From Streptomyces violaceoruber (GTDB taxonomy: Bacteria > Actinomycetota > Actinomycetes > Streptomycetales > Streptomycetaceae), in NCBI GenBank assembly GCA_000720805.1, contig JODI01000037.1, positions 1 through 64,000 of the forward strand: 64,000 bases of DNA. The letters run 5' to 3'. A program made the position numbers and the translations under genes. The number at the start of each line of letters is the position of its first letter. Positions within the stretch are counted from its first letter, which is position 1. The notes beneath the pieces are model-generated. The model was not told where the DNA came from and searched no databases. It saw only the letters and a program-made list of their open reading frames with translations. Below are positions 55,216 through 64,000 of this stretch, piece after piece.

Positions 55216-58044
55216 ATGCAGGATCCAGGCCGTCTTTCGGCGCCTGACGACACGGGCTCGGCGACCGAGGAGCGTTTCACCTACCAGGCACAGGCCACGC
55301 TCCATGGGGTGTTGGAGATGCTGGCGGGTGCCGGAGTGGTCCACGTGACGTGCGAGCATTTCGAGGATGTCCTGGTCGCCCGGGCCAGCGGCACAGTGTC
55401 AGACGGCGTGGCGCTGTGGGATTTCCAGCAAATCAAGTCCCGGGAGAACCACGATAGTTGGACCTTGTCCAAGGTGCTCCGGAGCAATGCTCTGGCAAGC
55501 CTTCTGCGCACCCATCGGGCCCTGCGGGAGCACAAGGACCTGCCGTACCTCCTAACAGTTGGCGTGGAGGGTCCGCTGAGCTCCGAGGCGGATGTGCGTG
55601 CCGTCGCACAGCGACGGGGAAGCGACAGCACGAAACGACTGGGCAGGATCGCCAAGTACCTCGATGCGGACCCTGCCGAGACTGCGGAGTTCCTACGGCT
55701 GGTACGCATCACGGAACTACCGGACCGTTACGAGCTGGAACGCCGCAACCGCGATGTGCTCTTCGCCTTGGCCCCGCATCTACGGGTCGGGGAAGTCGAG
55801 GTGCTGCACGCGGATCTCCTCAACCGGGTCAGGCTCGCGATGGGCGGGAGCCTGGGACCGCGCTGGCAGGCGACGGTGACACAGCCCGATGTACCGGAGA
55901 GGGTCCTGCGCAAGCGCCTGACACCGCAGAAGCTCCGCGACGTCGCGCTGCGTCTGACCCGCCCGGACCTGGCCGACTACGTGCGCGCGAGCCGGCTCGC
56001 AGCACAGACACATCCTTATCCCGAGGCCGGGCAGGCGGGCGTGCCGTCGCTGAGTTCCGTCTACGTGCCGCAGCGCCTGCACCGGGCCCCCTCGGAGAGC
56101 GGGCGACAGCACGACAGACCGGCAGCTCAGTCTCCCGGCGATGTTGCCGACGCCTCCGCGCTCTTGGGACGCGCACCCGTGTGCCTGGTCCTTGCCGGCC
56201 CGGGCGGCGGGAAGTCCAGCCTCCTGCGCGCGGTGCAGGCCGACTCGGCCGAACGCTGGCTGGCCCGCGAGGACCAGCAACTGCTCGCGGTGACCGTGCC
56301 GGCCACAGCACTGCTTGGCTCTCCCCTGCCATGTGCTCTGGCGGCAGCGGCAACCACACAGCTGACCGCTTTCGCACTGCAGCGGACGCTGTCCGACGAG
56401 CTCTTCGTCAACAGGCCAGCCCCGGGCGCCTGCTGGCTCGTGCTCGTCGACGGACTCGATGAGATCACCGACCGGGACGACCGGCAGAACCTCCTGCGCA
56501 CCCTGGCCACCTTCGCCGCCGGGCCCGACCCCCTGTACCGGTTCGTCGTGGCCACCCGGCCGCTTCCCGGGAAGGATCTCCGCGCCCTGGGCCACGACGT
56601 GCCCCGCTACCAGGTGGCACCCTTCTCCCGCAGCGAACTGTCCAACGCGGCCCAGCGCGTCTTGGACGGCTTGGGCGTGCCCGACTCCCGGGAGGCAGCT
56701 GGCCGGTTCGTCCGCGTGCTGGACGACGCGCACCTGACCGGTTTCGCCCGTATTCCGCTCATGACGACGATGTTGTGCCAGCTGTATGCCGCCCATCCCG
56801 GGCAGTCGCTGCCGGCCACCCGGGGGGCTCTGTACGCGAGATTCACCGACCTACTGCACCGGCGTATGAGCGGCAGGGGCCTGTCGGGGGTGCGGAGCCA
56901 GGCCGAAGCCGCCCTTGCGCGTTTCGGCCCCACGGCCGTGTCACGGGCCCATGACCTGCTCGATCAACTGCCGGACACGATCGACAGCCTGGCGTATGGC
57001 CACCACAGCGGTGGCATAACGTCCTGGATAGGCGCGCTGGCCACCGTGGACAACGCGCGGCGCCCCAGCGCCGTGCCGGAGGACGACTGGAACGGTTTCC
57101 TGGCCTCGGTCCTGGGGCGCAGCGGGCTGCTCACTCGCTCCGGGGACGGTTTCGCCTTCCTCCACCAGACCCTTCAGGAGTACTGCGCTGCCCGTCACCT
57201 CGCGCGCACCCCTTCTGCCCATGCCCGTGAGCTCGACCGGCTGCTCAGCCCCTGGAAGGAGGACTGGGGGACGACCCCGTGGAGTGCACCGCTGGACACC
57301 GCCTCCTACATCGGCTTCCTCATCGACCCCGGAACCGCCCCGCCCACCGACCCCGCCACCTCCCTCAGGGCCCTGGCGGTGCCCGACAATATCCGCGGGT
57401 GCCTGCTGATTGCCACCCAGCTGTCCTTGGGCACCCTGCTCGCCGACACGTGGAAACCGCTGGTCCAGACGGCTGCACAGGCGATGGCAACGGCGAGCGC
57501 AGATCCCGACAGCGACGCCACCTCGCGCGTCTGGGCGGCGAGTGTGCTGGCGGAACTGGACCTCCAGGAGGGCACCACCTCGCTCGAGACGCTGGTGGAC
57601 GATCGGCTCCTGGACGAGGAGTTCAACGAGGACCCGCACAGCCCGGACTTCAGCGACCGCCTCCTGGCAGCCCGCTCCTTGCTGGAGCTGGACCCGGTCC
57701 GCGGGAAAGACGCCTGCCACCGGCTCGTCCGCGACTCCTACCTGTACGACTCCGTCCGGGTACGAGCCGCTGAAGTACTCCTGTCTGCCGGGGACGAACG
57801 CGCCCGCCCCGCCCTGGAGTACCTCGCCGGAGCGGACATCCATTTCGACGACCGCCTCGACGCGGCGAACCGCCTCGCACCCCTGGACCTTGACGCGGCA
57901 GTTCACTCGCTGCACAGATTGGTCGAGGACTACCGGGGCGACCCGGACTGGCTCGACTGGTGCAAGGACGCCGCCCAGGCATTGGCCGATCTGGGCGACC
58001 CGCACGGCCAGCAGATCATCGACGAGCTCTCAACCAGCCTCTGA
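55216..58044 (+). CDS. DUF4297-like nuclease-NACHT protein
   Basis: A 942-residue protein. Residues 10-110 match DUF4297-type nuclease domains, as in Cap4: ERFTYQAQATLHGVLEML, VALWDFQQIKSRENHDSW (D69, Q71-Q72, K74, a PD-(D/E)XK variant) and LSKVLRSNALASLLRTH. A NACHT/STAND NTPase follows with Walker A VLAGPGGGKSSLL (K333), Walker B WLVLVDGLDEITDRDD and the winged-helix segment FLHQTLQEYCAARHLAR. The C-terminal 250 residues are helical HEAT-like repeats (VRVRAAEVLLSAGDERARPAL) that may sense the trigger. It is an NLR-like antiphage candidate in which detection would release DNA cleavage. The ATG at 55216 follows CATCGGGGG; 80 codons of open frame upstream are rejected as not protein-like. Confidence 0.85.
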   Translation: MQDPGRLSAPDDTGSATEERFTYQAQATLHGVLEMLAGAGVVHVTCEHFEDVLVARASGTVSDGVALWDFQQIKSRENHDSWTLSKVLRSNALASLLRTHRALREHKDLPYLLTVGVEGPLSSEADVRAVAQRRGSDSTKRLGRIAKYLDADPAETAEFLRLVRITELPDRYELERRNRDVLFALAPHLRVGEVEVLHADLLNRVRLAMGGSLGPRWQATVTQPDVPERVLRKRLTPQKLRDVALRLTRPDLADYVRASRLAAQTHPYPEAGQAGVPSLSSVYVPQRLHRAPSESGRQHDRPAAQSPGDVADASALLGRAPVCLVLAGPGGGKSSLLRAVQADSAERWLAREDQQLLAVTVPATALLGSPLPCALAAAATTQLTAFALQRTLSDELFVNRPAPGACWLVLVDGLDEITDRDDRQNLLRTLATFAAGPDPLYRFVVATRPLPGKDLRALGHDVPRYQVAPFSRSELSNAAQRVLDGLGVPDSREAAGRFVRVLDDAHLTGFARIPLMTTMLCQLYAAHPGQSLPATRGALYARFTDLLHRRMSGRGLSGVRSQAEAALARFGPTAVSRAHDLLDQLPDTIDSLAYGHHSGGITSWIGALATVDNARRPSAVPEDDWNGFLASVLGRSGLLTRSGDGFAFLHQTLQEYCAARHLARTPSAHARELDRLLSPWKEDWGTTPWSAPLDTASYIGFLIDPGTAPPTDPATSLRALAVPDNIRGCLLIATQLSLGTLLADTWKPLVQTAAQAMATASADPDSDATSRVWAASVLAELDLQEGTTSLETLVDDRLLDEEFNEDPHSPDFSDRLLAARSLLELDPVRGKDACHRLVRDSYLYDSVRVRAAEVLLSAGDERARPALEYLAGADIHFDDRLDAANRLAPLDLDAAVHSLHRLVEDYRGDPDWLDWCKDAAQALADLGDPHGQQIIDELSTSL

Positions 58045-58149
58045 CATCTCGCCAGTTCCGCGAACGCCGCGTCCGGCTCAATATGATCAATAGACGGACG
58101 AGGGCACCCGGGATCCCAGCTCTGCCCGTCGGACGCTGCGACATGGGCA

Positions 58150-58165
58150 CTGGGCCGCTGCCCAG
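58150..58165. terminator. terminator-like hairpin
   Basis: CTGGGC-CGCT-GCCCAG, a 6-bp perfect stem, in the gap between the convergent NACHT and STAND-nuclease genes. Confidence 0.45.
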
Positions 58166-58315
58166 CGGGGGTCGCCCACAGCCGGTCGGGCAGTGGCTTC
58201 TGAAGAGCCCGTGCTCGTCATGGTGACCAAGCGTGCCCTCATCGTGTCCTTTCTCTATCTCCTACGGGGCACGGACCCGGATCGGCGCTATGGCCGCCCA
58301 GCTCGTCGCTGCGAT

Positions 58316-61300
58316 TCACGCCCGCCGACCTTGCGATGGCGGCGGAGGCAGGGTGCAGTCGAGGGTGAAGGCTGCGACGGGGACCCCCTTGAGGGCTTGC
58401 TGTGTATGGGCCTGTTGTTGCTGGTGTTGGTCAACGAACGCGAGCGTGTGATGGGTTGCGGGGCAGGATCGCCGCTTGCTAGCCGTCCAGCGGTCACAGT
58501 CGAAGTAGCCGGTCAGCAGGATGCCTGCCGTGTGAGGGGTATTCAGGTAGCGGTCGACGAGTTGGTGTTCCAAGGCTGTGGGCAGCGTGCTGTTCCAGCA
58601 GCCTTTGCACTCGATCACCAGTCTGACCGGGTCGTGTCCGCTGCCTGGCGGGGCTGGTACCTCGATCTGGATGTCGGTGCGCCGGCCGGACAAACCCGGG
58701 CGGTCGAGCTGGACTTCACGATTGACGACCACACGGTAGCCGCCGATGTCCTGCAGGAGGAACGTGGCAAGGATGTCGCTGAGGTCTTCCTCCCAGCAGG
58801 GCCACCACTCGGCTTGGGCCGCGGAGGACTCCGAGCGGTTCCACAGGGCGATGCTCAGGCCGTTGGGGCGACGCAGAGCATGTTGGAAGCGGCCGAGAGC
58901 CTCCAGCACGAGCGCCAGGAGGTGCCCTTCGTCAGTGACCCAGCGACGTTGGCTCGATTCGGCAAGTGCCCTGAGCTGAGGGGGCGTTACCGGGGCGTGT
59001 AGGGATTGCGCGGCTGTGGTGGCGGTCTGCCGGGCGAGGAGTCGTAGGCGCCACAGCCCTGTCTGGGAGGCCAGACGGCGCAGATGATGGGCGGCTTGCG
59101 GCGTGTTCTTAGCCTGGAGAAGCGGTGGAATGGATCGGATCAGCTCACCGAAGTGGTCCTCGCCGACCCACCCGGAGCGCAAGGGCGGGTCCAGAGCTTC
59201 CGCTGCCACATGTCGGGCGAGCGCGAGGTACAGCTCGGCGAGGGCCTCCTCGGTCAGGCCGGCCAGCTGGTGCGGCTGCGTGTAGTGGCGGACGAGGCGC
59301 TGGCCGAGTTGGTCGATGTAGGCCCGGGCGAGTGTCTCGTTGTTCAGACGTTTATGTACGAGCGGCCACAGGTTCGGCAGTGCCGCCGAGTACAGCAGGA
59401 CCTGCGCTGCCGTGAGCCATCGGGTCAGGAGCTCGGGTGTCGTGTCGGGGCTCGTTGGGTCGAGGTCGAGGGCCGCTTGCAGGCGGCCGGGGGCGCTGGC
59501 ATGGTCGGTGAAGGCCAGGGCGCTGGTGACGCTCTGCCAATGCTCGATCCCGCGGTCGGGGTGGTCGGCCCAGACGGTGAGAGCGTCGACGACGTCTTCC
59601 TGCGCGTGGGGGCTGAGGCGGCGGGCCAGGTCGTGTGAGGTGGCGGCGTCCGTGTGGGTATCGCGGAGCACTTCGCCCAGTAGATCGATCAGCGCAGGGC
59701 CGGCTTGTTCAGCGCAGATAGGCAGAAGGGCGTCCCGGATGGCCTCGGCGGCAGAGGTGTAAGCGTGTGTGGTGGCGAGGGCGAGAGCCCAGCCGGCCCA
59801 GTGAGCGGGGGTAGCCGAGGGGAGTTCGTCGGATGCATTCAGTACGGCAAGAGCACTGAGCTCCAGCATCAGGCGCGGATTGGCGCGTGCACCGTAAGCC
59901 AACAGGTGCGCCGGCAGAGGCGGGACGGTCGTCAGTACCTGCCGGGCGGCGGCCCTCAGCCGCGCATCGAGGTCGCTACCCTGCTCCGGTCGGGACGGGG
60001 CGTGATGTGCCCACAGGAGCAGCGGCTCCTCGCCCAGGCGAGGAGGCTCGGCTCCGTCGCGGGTGCATCTCGTCTGGTCGATGATGGTGCCCCAGGCATG
60101 GCGGATGGTCGCCGGGGTGGCGGTGTGGACGGCCGCAAGTGCTTCGCGTAGCCGTGTCTCGCTGTAGAGGCGGCTCTCGTCGAGAGCGGTGTCGGCGTCC
60201 TCGCGGGGTTCTGGGTCGGGGGCCGGGGCCCAACGCTCGGTGATCTGCCGGAGGGTGGGATGGGCGCGGCAGGCTGCTTCTACCCGGGCTTGCAGATCGG
60301 GGTCGGTCGGTGGGGTGATGGATACGACCAGCCGGGCCAGGGTGGATGGCACGTCGGTGAGGTGGTCCCAGTGCTCCATCCAGTAGAACGCGTCGTCGTA
60401 GGTGGTCAGGCCGCCACGTGGCACCGCGCTCCAGGCCCGGAGGAAGTCCTGCTCGCCGAGATGGGTGAGCAGGTGGAGTGTCAGAGCGCGGCGCAGACTG
60501 TGCTGGGCGCGCAAGACGTCGCCCAAGGCCTCGTATTCGGTCCGGCCTTCAAGGCTGTACAGCAGATCGCTGTGGTTGGCCAGCGCGAGGAGCGCCTCAC
60601 CGATGACGGTCTCGGGATGAGGCAGTCCAGGAAGTCCATCGGCACCGGCCAGGGAGACCGCGCGGCTGATCAGGCTGGTGGCCAGGACGATACTGCGCCC
60701 CGGTAGTGGCTGCTGAATCGTGTCGCGGGCCCACAGCAGAGCCTCGGCGGTCTGGGCCGCGGTCAGCTGGGCAGGGATTTCCGAGCGCAGCACCCACGCA
60801 CGGCCGTAGTAGTCGGCGGCCGGATCGTGAAAGAGGTCGAGCAGTTCTCGCAGGGAAAGACGACTGGGCCACAAACGGTAGAGAGCGGCTGCGACGACTT
60901 CCGGCGAGGGGTCCTGGGCCGCCACTTGTCTGACCCGTTCCACTGTCGGGGAATCCGCGGGACGGAAGTCGGCGATGGCCCGTAGGGCAAGGGCTCGTAG
61001 CTCCTCGGGCAGGCTGGTAGTCCCGGCGACCTGCAACAGGGCATCCGTCAGCCCCGGATGAGGACAGAATCGTGCCACTTGCAGCGCCGTATACACCACC
61101 GACGTGTCCGCGTCCGGTCGCAGACGGGGCAGGAGTTGCTGTGGCAGTCCGGGGTGTTCGAGTCGGTGCAGCGTGGTGTGGTCGATGTCGATCGTGTCGT
61201 CTTGCTGGACCAGGCTGAAGACGGCTTCGACGACTCGGGCCCGGTCGGCGGCCGGCCGCGCAGGCAGGTCGGCCAGGAGCAGCACCAGCGGATCGTCACG

Positions 61301-61771
61301 TAGGAGGTCTTCGAAGAGCGTGCTGTCGGTACCGCTGCGCCAGGCGGCCACTTCGCGGTGGGCCGGGTAGATGTGCCGCGCTGCCCCGTCCCCGACCCAC
61401 AGCAATCCGTCCTGGGCGCGCGGCTCGAGCTGGTGGGCGTGCAGGTAGTAGGCGGCCAGGAACTCCTGGTAGCTACGGTGCCCGAAGGTCCACTGCAACA
61501 GACCGACCGGATCGAACAGATGAGACTCGGTCAGCCGCCGCAGTTCGTCGGTCGTGCACGGGACCTGGCCGTCCAGCAGGCCGGGCTCATGTCCGCCTTC
61601 CAGCTCGGCCAGCGTGATCTCCCCGCGGCTGGGGGGCTGGTGGGAGTCATCGCTGAGCACGTTGTGTGCACCGAACTGCATCGCCGCAGCAACGCGAGCG
61701 GCAACCGGGAGCAGACGCTCCCCTGTCGGCTGAGTGCGCAGTTCACGGATGTCGGCCGGACGCCGGGTCTC
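58316..61771 (-). pseudogene. STAND-nuclease protein, C-terminal part after frameshift
   Basis: About 1150 codons continuing the NTPase gene in another frame. The junction region reads SETRRPADIRELRTQPTGER followed by LLPVAARVAAAMQFG. A winged-helix segment (LLQWTFGHRSYQEFLAAYYL) and about 900 residues of helical repeats follow. A C-terminal PD-(D/E)XK nuclease-like domain reads GRRTDIQIEVPAPPG, then VRLVIECKGCWNSTLPTALE and HQLVDRYLNTPHTAGILLTG (D, E-x-K, Q). The whole resembles STAND antiphage sensors with a terminal nuclease effector. In this copy one extra base near 61772 breaks the frame. A restart at the ATG at 61681 would lack the NTPase. Confidence 0.75.
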
Positions 61772-62522
61772 GGAACAGAAGAGCACACGCCTGCCGGTAG
61801 GCATCTGCCGCAGTGGTCGGCAGGGTCCCGTGGACACGCTGGTATTCGAGCAAATGCAGGAGGGTGACGGGAGTCTTGGACAACTGCGCCAGGTTCCGCT
61901 CACGCAACACGGTGCAGAAGGCGTCAGCATCGAGACCGTAGTCTTCGGCAGCTACGGCAACATCATGGACGCTGAGCGGGGCCAGGATCATGTGCCGCAC
62001 CTGAAGCGACGACTGCCAGTGCCTGGTGAGGGCGTCCTGCAGGACGTCAGGCCAGCGTCCTGTGCGGCAGCTGAAACGCAGCCTCAGACTGCTTCGTTGG
62101 TCCACAGTGAGTGAGTCGATCCAGTCGGCGATCAGGCCGCCCAGGGCAGGCAGGACGTTCAGTCCCTCGTCGACACTGTCCAGGAACACCCACCGCTCCC
62201 CTGCTTCCCAGGCAGCGGACGTGGCAGCCAGAGCTGTACGGACCTGGGACTCTGTCTGGTGCCGTCCCAGGTTCACCCACCGCGTCATGGCTCGTGCAGT
62301 CTCCAGCGCCTGGTGCTCCTGTCGAAGCGCCACTGACTTGCCCGCGCCCCGCTCGCCGAACAGGGCGAGCACCGGCACGTCCCGCAGCTCCTCCAGTCGC
62401 CGGCCGTGGTCTCCTTCCGCAGCAGGGGTGCTGCTCCGGTCTCGGCCTGGTCCCCACTCCCCCAGCGGCACCGTCTGACGTGCCCATGGGTAGACCGCTG
62501 CGGACAATGATGCTGTCGTCAC
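61743..62522 (-). pseudogene. STAND-nuclease protein, N-terminal NTPase part
   Basis: A 259-residue frame with the NTPase core: YPWARQTVPLGEWGPGRD leader, Walker A LALFGERGAGKSVALRQE (K62), Walker B RWVFLDSVDEGLNVLP, an arginine-containing segment LRFSCRTGRW, and LLHLLEYQRVHGTLPTTAAD reading on to a premature stop after LFRDPASGRHP. One inserted base (around 61772) separates it from the long downstream frame. The GTG at 62522 is the likely start; open sequence continues to 62699 and overlaps the next gene by a few bases. Confidence 0.72.
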
Positions 62523-62682
62523 AGGTCCACAGCGTAGAAGCCCGCACTGACATCGCCGGTGACGACGCTGGTTGGCCATCGACAGGAAGCCGCCGTGCGG
62601 GGTCGCAGAGCGCGAACCCGCAGCCGGCAAGGCCGGCAACGCCCACCAGCTGATCATGAAGGTCCGTGGCAAAACCTCTGCC

Positions 62683-63615
62683 TTAACGAGTCCGGGCACC
62701 CCACCGGAAGTCCTGGTCTTTCCGAGGAAACGGTACGCCGAAACCAGCCAACACCCAGTGGAAGAAGCCCGGTTCTCGGTTGCCGCCGTAGGGGCCGAGT
62801 CGGGGAAGGCGAACCGTGGGCCCGGTCTCAGGGAGCTGCAGCAGGTAGTCGGCGTCGTCGGGGTGGCCCATCACGCAGGTGATCTCGCTGACCGTCCAGG
62901 CGACCCGGTTCACGATCTCCATACCCTTGAGGTTGAGGACGCGCTCGGTCAGCGGCCCGGCCTCATAGTCGTCGGCTGGCCGCGCGGCGCCCACCACCAT
63001 CAGCACGGCGATCTCTGCGGAGAGCGGGAAGAGCACGCCCTTGAGGTCGAGCAAGGTGTCGTGCATGGGGATGTAGCCCTTGTCGTTCAGAACAAACCGC
63101 GGCGCGGCCGTGCCACGCCGGAGGAGGGCGAAGCGCGCGTTGGCCATCCACCGTCGTGTCTCGCGGAACGTGATCTGCCGCTGACGTTGCACATGATCAC
63201 GGGCCGGGGCGGGCGCGCCCACTTCCTGGATGTAGGTGACGGCGACACGGTCGTAGTCGGGGTGGCGGATGGACTGCGCCTGCACGTGCGACAGGATGGT
63301 CTTCCAGTCATCTCGGGTGACCGTGCCCTGTTCAAGCGCGCGGATCGCAGCGGGAAGAGCTCCCTCGTACGCCTGCCAGATGGTCTCTGCGAAATCAGCG
63401 GGCAGCTCACTGCTCGGGGCGTCCACGTCGTAGAGCCCGTACTGGTAGGCGATGTTTTCCGCCTTCAAAGGCCCAAACACCTTCTCCGGCTCCTGCCGCC
63501 GCCGCACGCACACCTTTGCGTGCCGGAGGCCCGTCATCCGGCCGGCTCCGGACTCGCCGAAGCCGCCGATCAAGGCCGCGGGCAGGTAGTGCGGTTTGGG
63601 TGCCATGCGCGCCAT
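62683..63615 (-). CDS. DUF4238-like protein
   Basis: A 310-residue protein resembling DUF4238: an N-terminal KPHYLPAALIGGFG (compare HYIPRFYLRxF), a FGPLKAENIAYQYGLYDVD block, a long helical middle (IWQAYEGALPAAIRALEQG, ILSHVQAQSIRHPDY) and a FVLNDKGYIPM then LFPLSAEIAVLMVVG segment. The function of the family is unknown; it occurs in defence neighbourhoods. The ATG at 63615 follows GGAGCTGGGCACA; an ATG three codons later is possible. It precedes the STAND-nuclease gene on the same strand, with which it could be co-transcribed. Confidence 0.72.
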   Translation of the reverse strand: MARMAPKPHYLPAALIGGFGESGAGRMTGLRHAKVCVRRRQEPEKVFGPLKAENIAYQYGLYDVDAPSSELPADFAETIWQAYEGALPAAIRALEQGTVTRDDWKTILSHVQAQSIRHPDYDRVAVTYIQEVGAPAPARDHVQRQRQITFRETRRWMANARFALLRRGTAAPRFVLNDKGYIPMHDTLLDLKGVLFPLSAEIAVLMVVGAARPADDYEAGPLTERVLNLKGMEIVNRVAWTVSEITCVMGHPDDADYLLQLPETGPTVRLPRLGPYGGNREPGFFHWVLAGFGVPFPRKDQDFRWGARTR

Positions 63616-63773
63616 TGTGCCCAGCTCCACCGACACCCCGGGCCTCGGTGGTCAGCGGGGTGCCCGCCTCGCCAGCTTCCCCGGCACGGCACGGACCGGC
63701 CTCGCATCCACGGGCCCCTCATCAGAAGACGGTGTCCGCCACTGTGTGGCTTCTCGGATGTCGGCCCCTTGGT

Positions 63774-64000
63774 GTGCACGACGACCCCATCACCATCGCA
63801 TCGTTGCTGCGAGCGAGATACAAACAACGTCTGCCCTCCCACCTCGACGAGCTGGCTGGACACGAGCACGGGTTGGTCGAGCTGCCGCTGCACATCGCGT
63901 GGTCCGGACTGCGCGTCCTCGATCTGGACCTGCCACGCCAGCGCACGAGCCTGTACAGAACGGTCTCCGCCGAAGGCATGCGTGACGACCTGCGCCGCTT
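63774..64000 (+). CDS. hypothetical protein, cut by window end
   Basis: At least 75 codons run off the right edge: HDDPITIASLLRARYKQRLP, then a LVELPLHIAWSGLRVLDLDL segment and RTSLYRTVSAEGMRDDLRR. The last block (LYRxVxAEGxxDDL) is frequent in a family of small Streptomyces proteins of unknown function that I recognise only by pattern. The GTG at 63774 is a guess, as the frame is open further upstream and no clear ribosome-binding site is present. Confidence 0.5.
   Translation, partial: MHDDPITIASLLRARYKQRLPSHLDELAGHEHGLVELPLHIAWSGLRVLDLDLPRQRTSLYRTVSAEGMRDDLRR

Noticed and set aside
1..64000. CRISPR array, rRNA or tRNA genes
   Set aside because: No regularly spaced identical repeats and no rRNA-like or cloverleaf sequence noticed. 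The only tandem repeat (40543-40603) has two units without spacers.

Overview
The window looks like Streptomyces or a close relative, from an accessory part of a linear replicon (a linear plasmid or a chromosome arm near a telomere). Evidence: very high GC with strong GC bias at third codon positions, GTG/TTG starts and tight start/stop overlaps, Streptomyces-type families (DUF6083, Tpg, Tap, actinobacterial TnsA/TnsB/TniB/TniQ), IS21, IS1182 and group II intron elements, and no housekeeping, rRNA or tRNA genes.

Region 1 (about 0.2-18.7 kb) is replicon maintenance interleaved with a Tn7-like transposition set. The minus strand carries a UvrD-like helicase, a DUF6083 protein and small HTH regulators. 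It also carries a run ending in a terminal-protein (Tpg-like) gene: tpg, a two-HTH protein, a 40-bp perfect palindrome, an HTH protein, a protein with motifs of a divergent family-B DNA polymerase, and a small HTH protein coupled to it. A Tap-like gene lies 1.2 kb beyond tpg, with tniQ between them. A palindrome-rich 423-bp gap separates tap from tnsA-tnsB-tniB. The tniB ATPase has Met in place of the Walker A lysine.

Region 2 (18.8-35 kb) holds a GNAT-like gene coupled to a Cys-rich protein gene, an SMC/Rad50-like ATPase, a GIY-YIG-like protein and a DUF6615-like protein. A battered IS21 element follows, whose istB is split by a 3'-truncated group II intron next to a dipeptidase remnant. A second, intact IS21-type element (32359-34721, GTGGG target duplication) cuts another GNAT-like gene in two.

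Region 3 (35-47.3 kb) starts with an uncharacterised protein, a large SF2 helicase with a nuclease-like C-terminal region, and a PIN-like protein. It is followed by a compact cluster: MazG-like hydrolase, acyl-carrier-like protein, XRE regulator, ImmA/IrrE protease, thymidylate-synthase-like enzyme, HhH protein of the hmdU-kinase-helical/aGPT-type group and a small RHH-like protein. I read this cluster as a candidate system acting on thymine-type nucleotides or DNA. It is the strongest candidate here for an undescribed system.

Region 4 (47.4-64 kb) begins with an intact IS1182-type element (CTAG duplication). It continues with an island of large signal-transducing ATPases of the antiphage or NLR-like kind: an alpha/beta hydrolase plus caspase-STAND-WD40 pair, a DUF4297-like nuclease-NACHT protein, and a STAND ATPase with a C-terminal restriction-like nuclease that is frameshifted in this copy. 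A DUF4238-like gene and a gene cut by the window edge follow. No CRISPR array was seen. All functions come from reading motifs and gene order; no database search was made.
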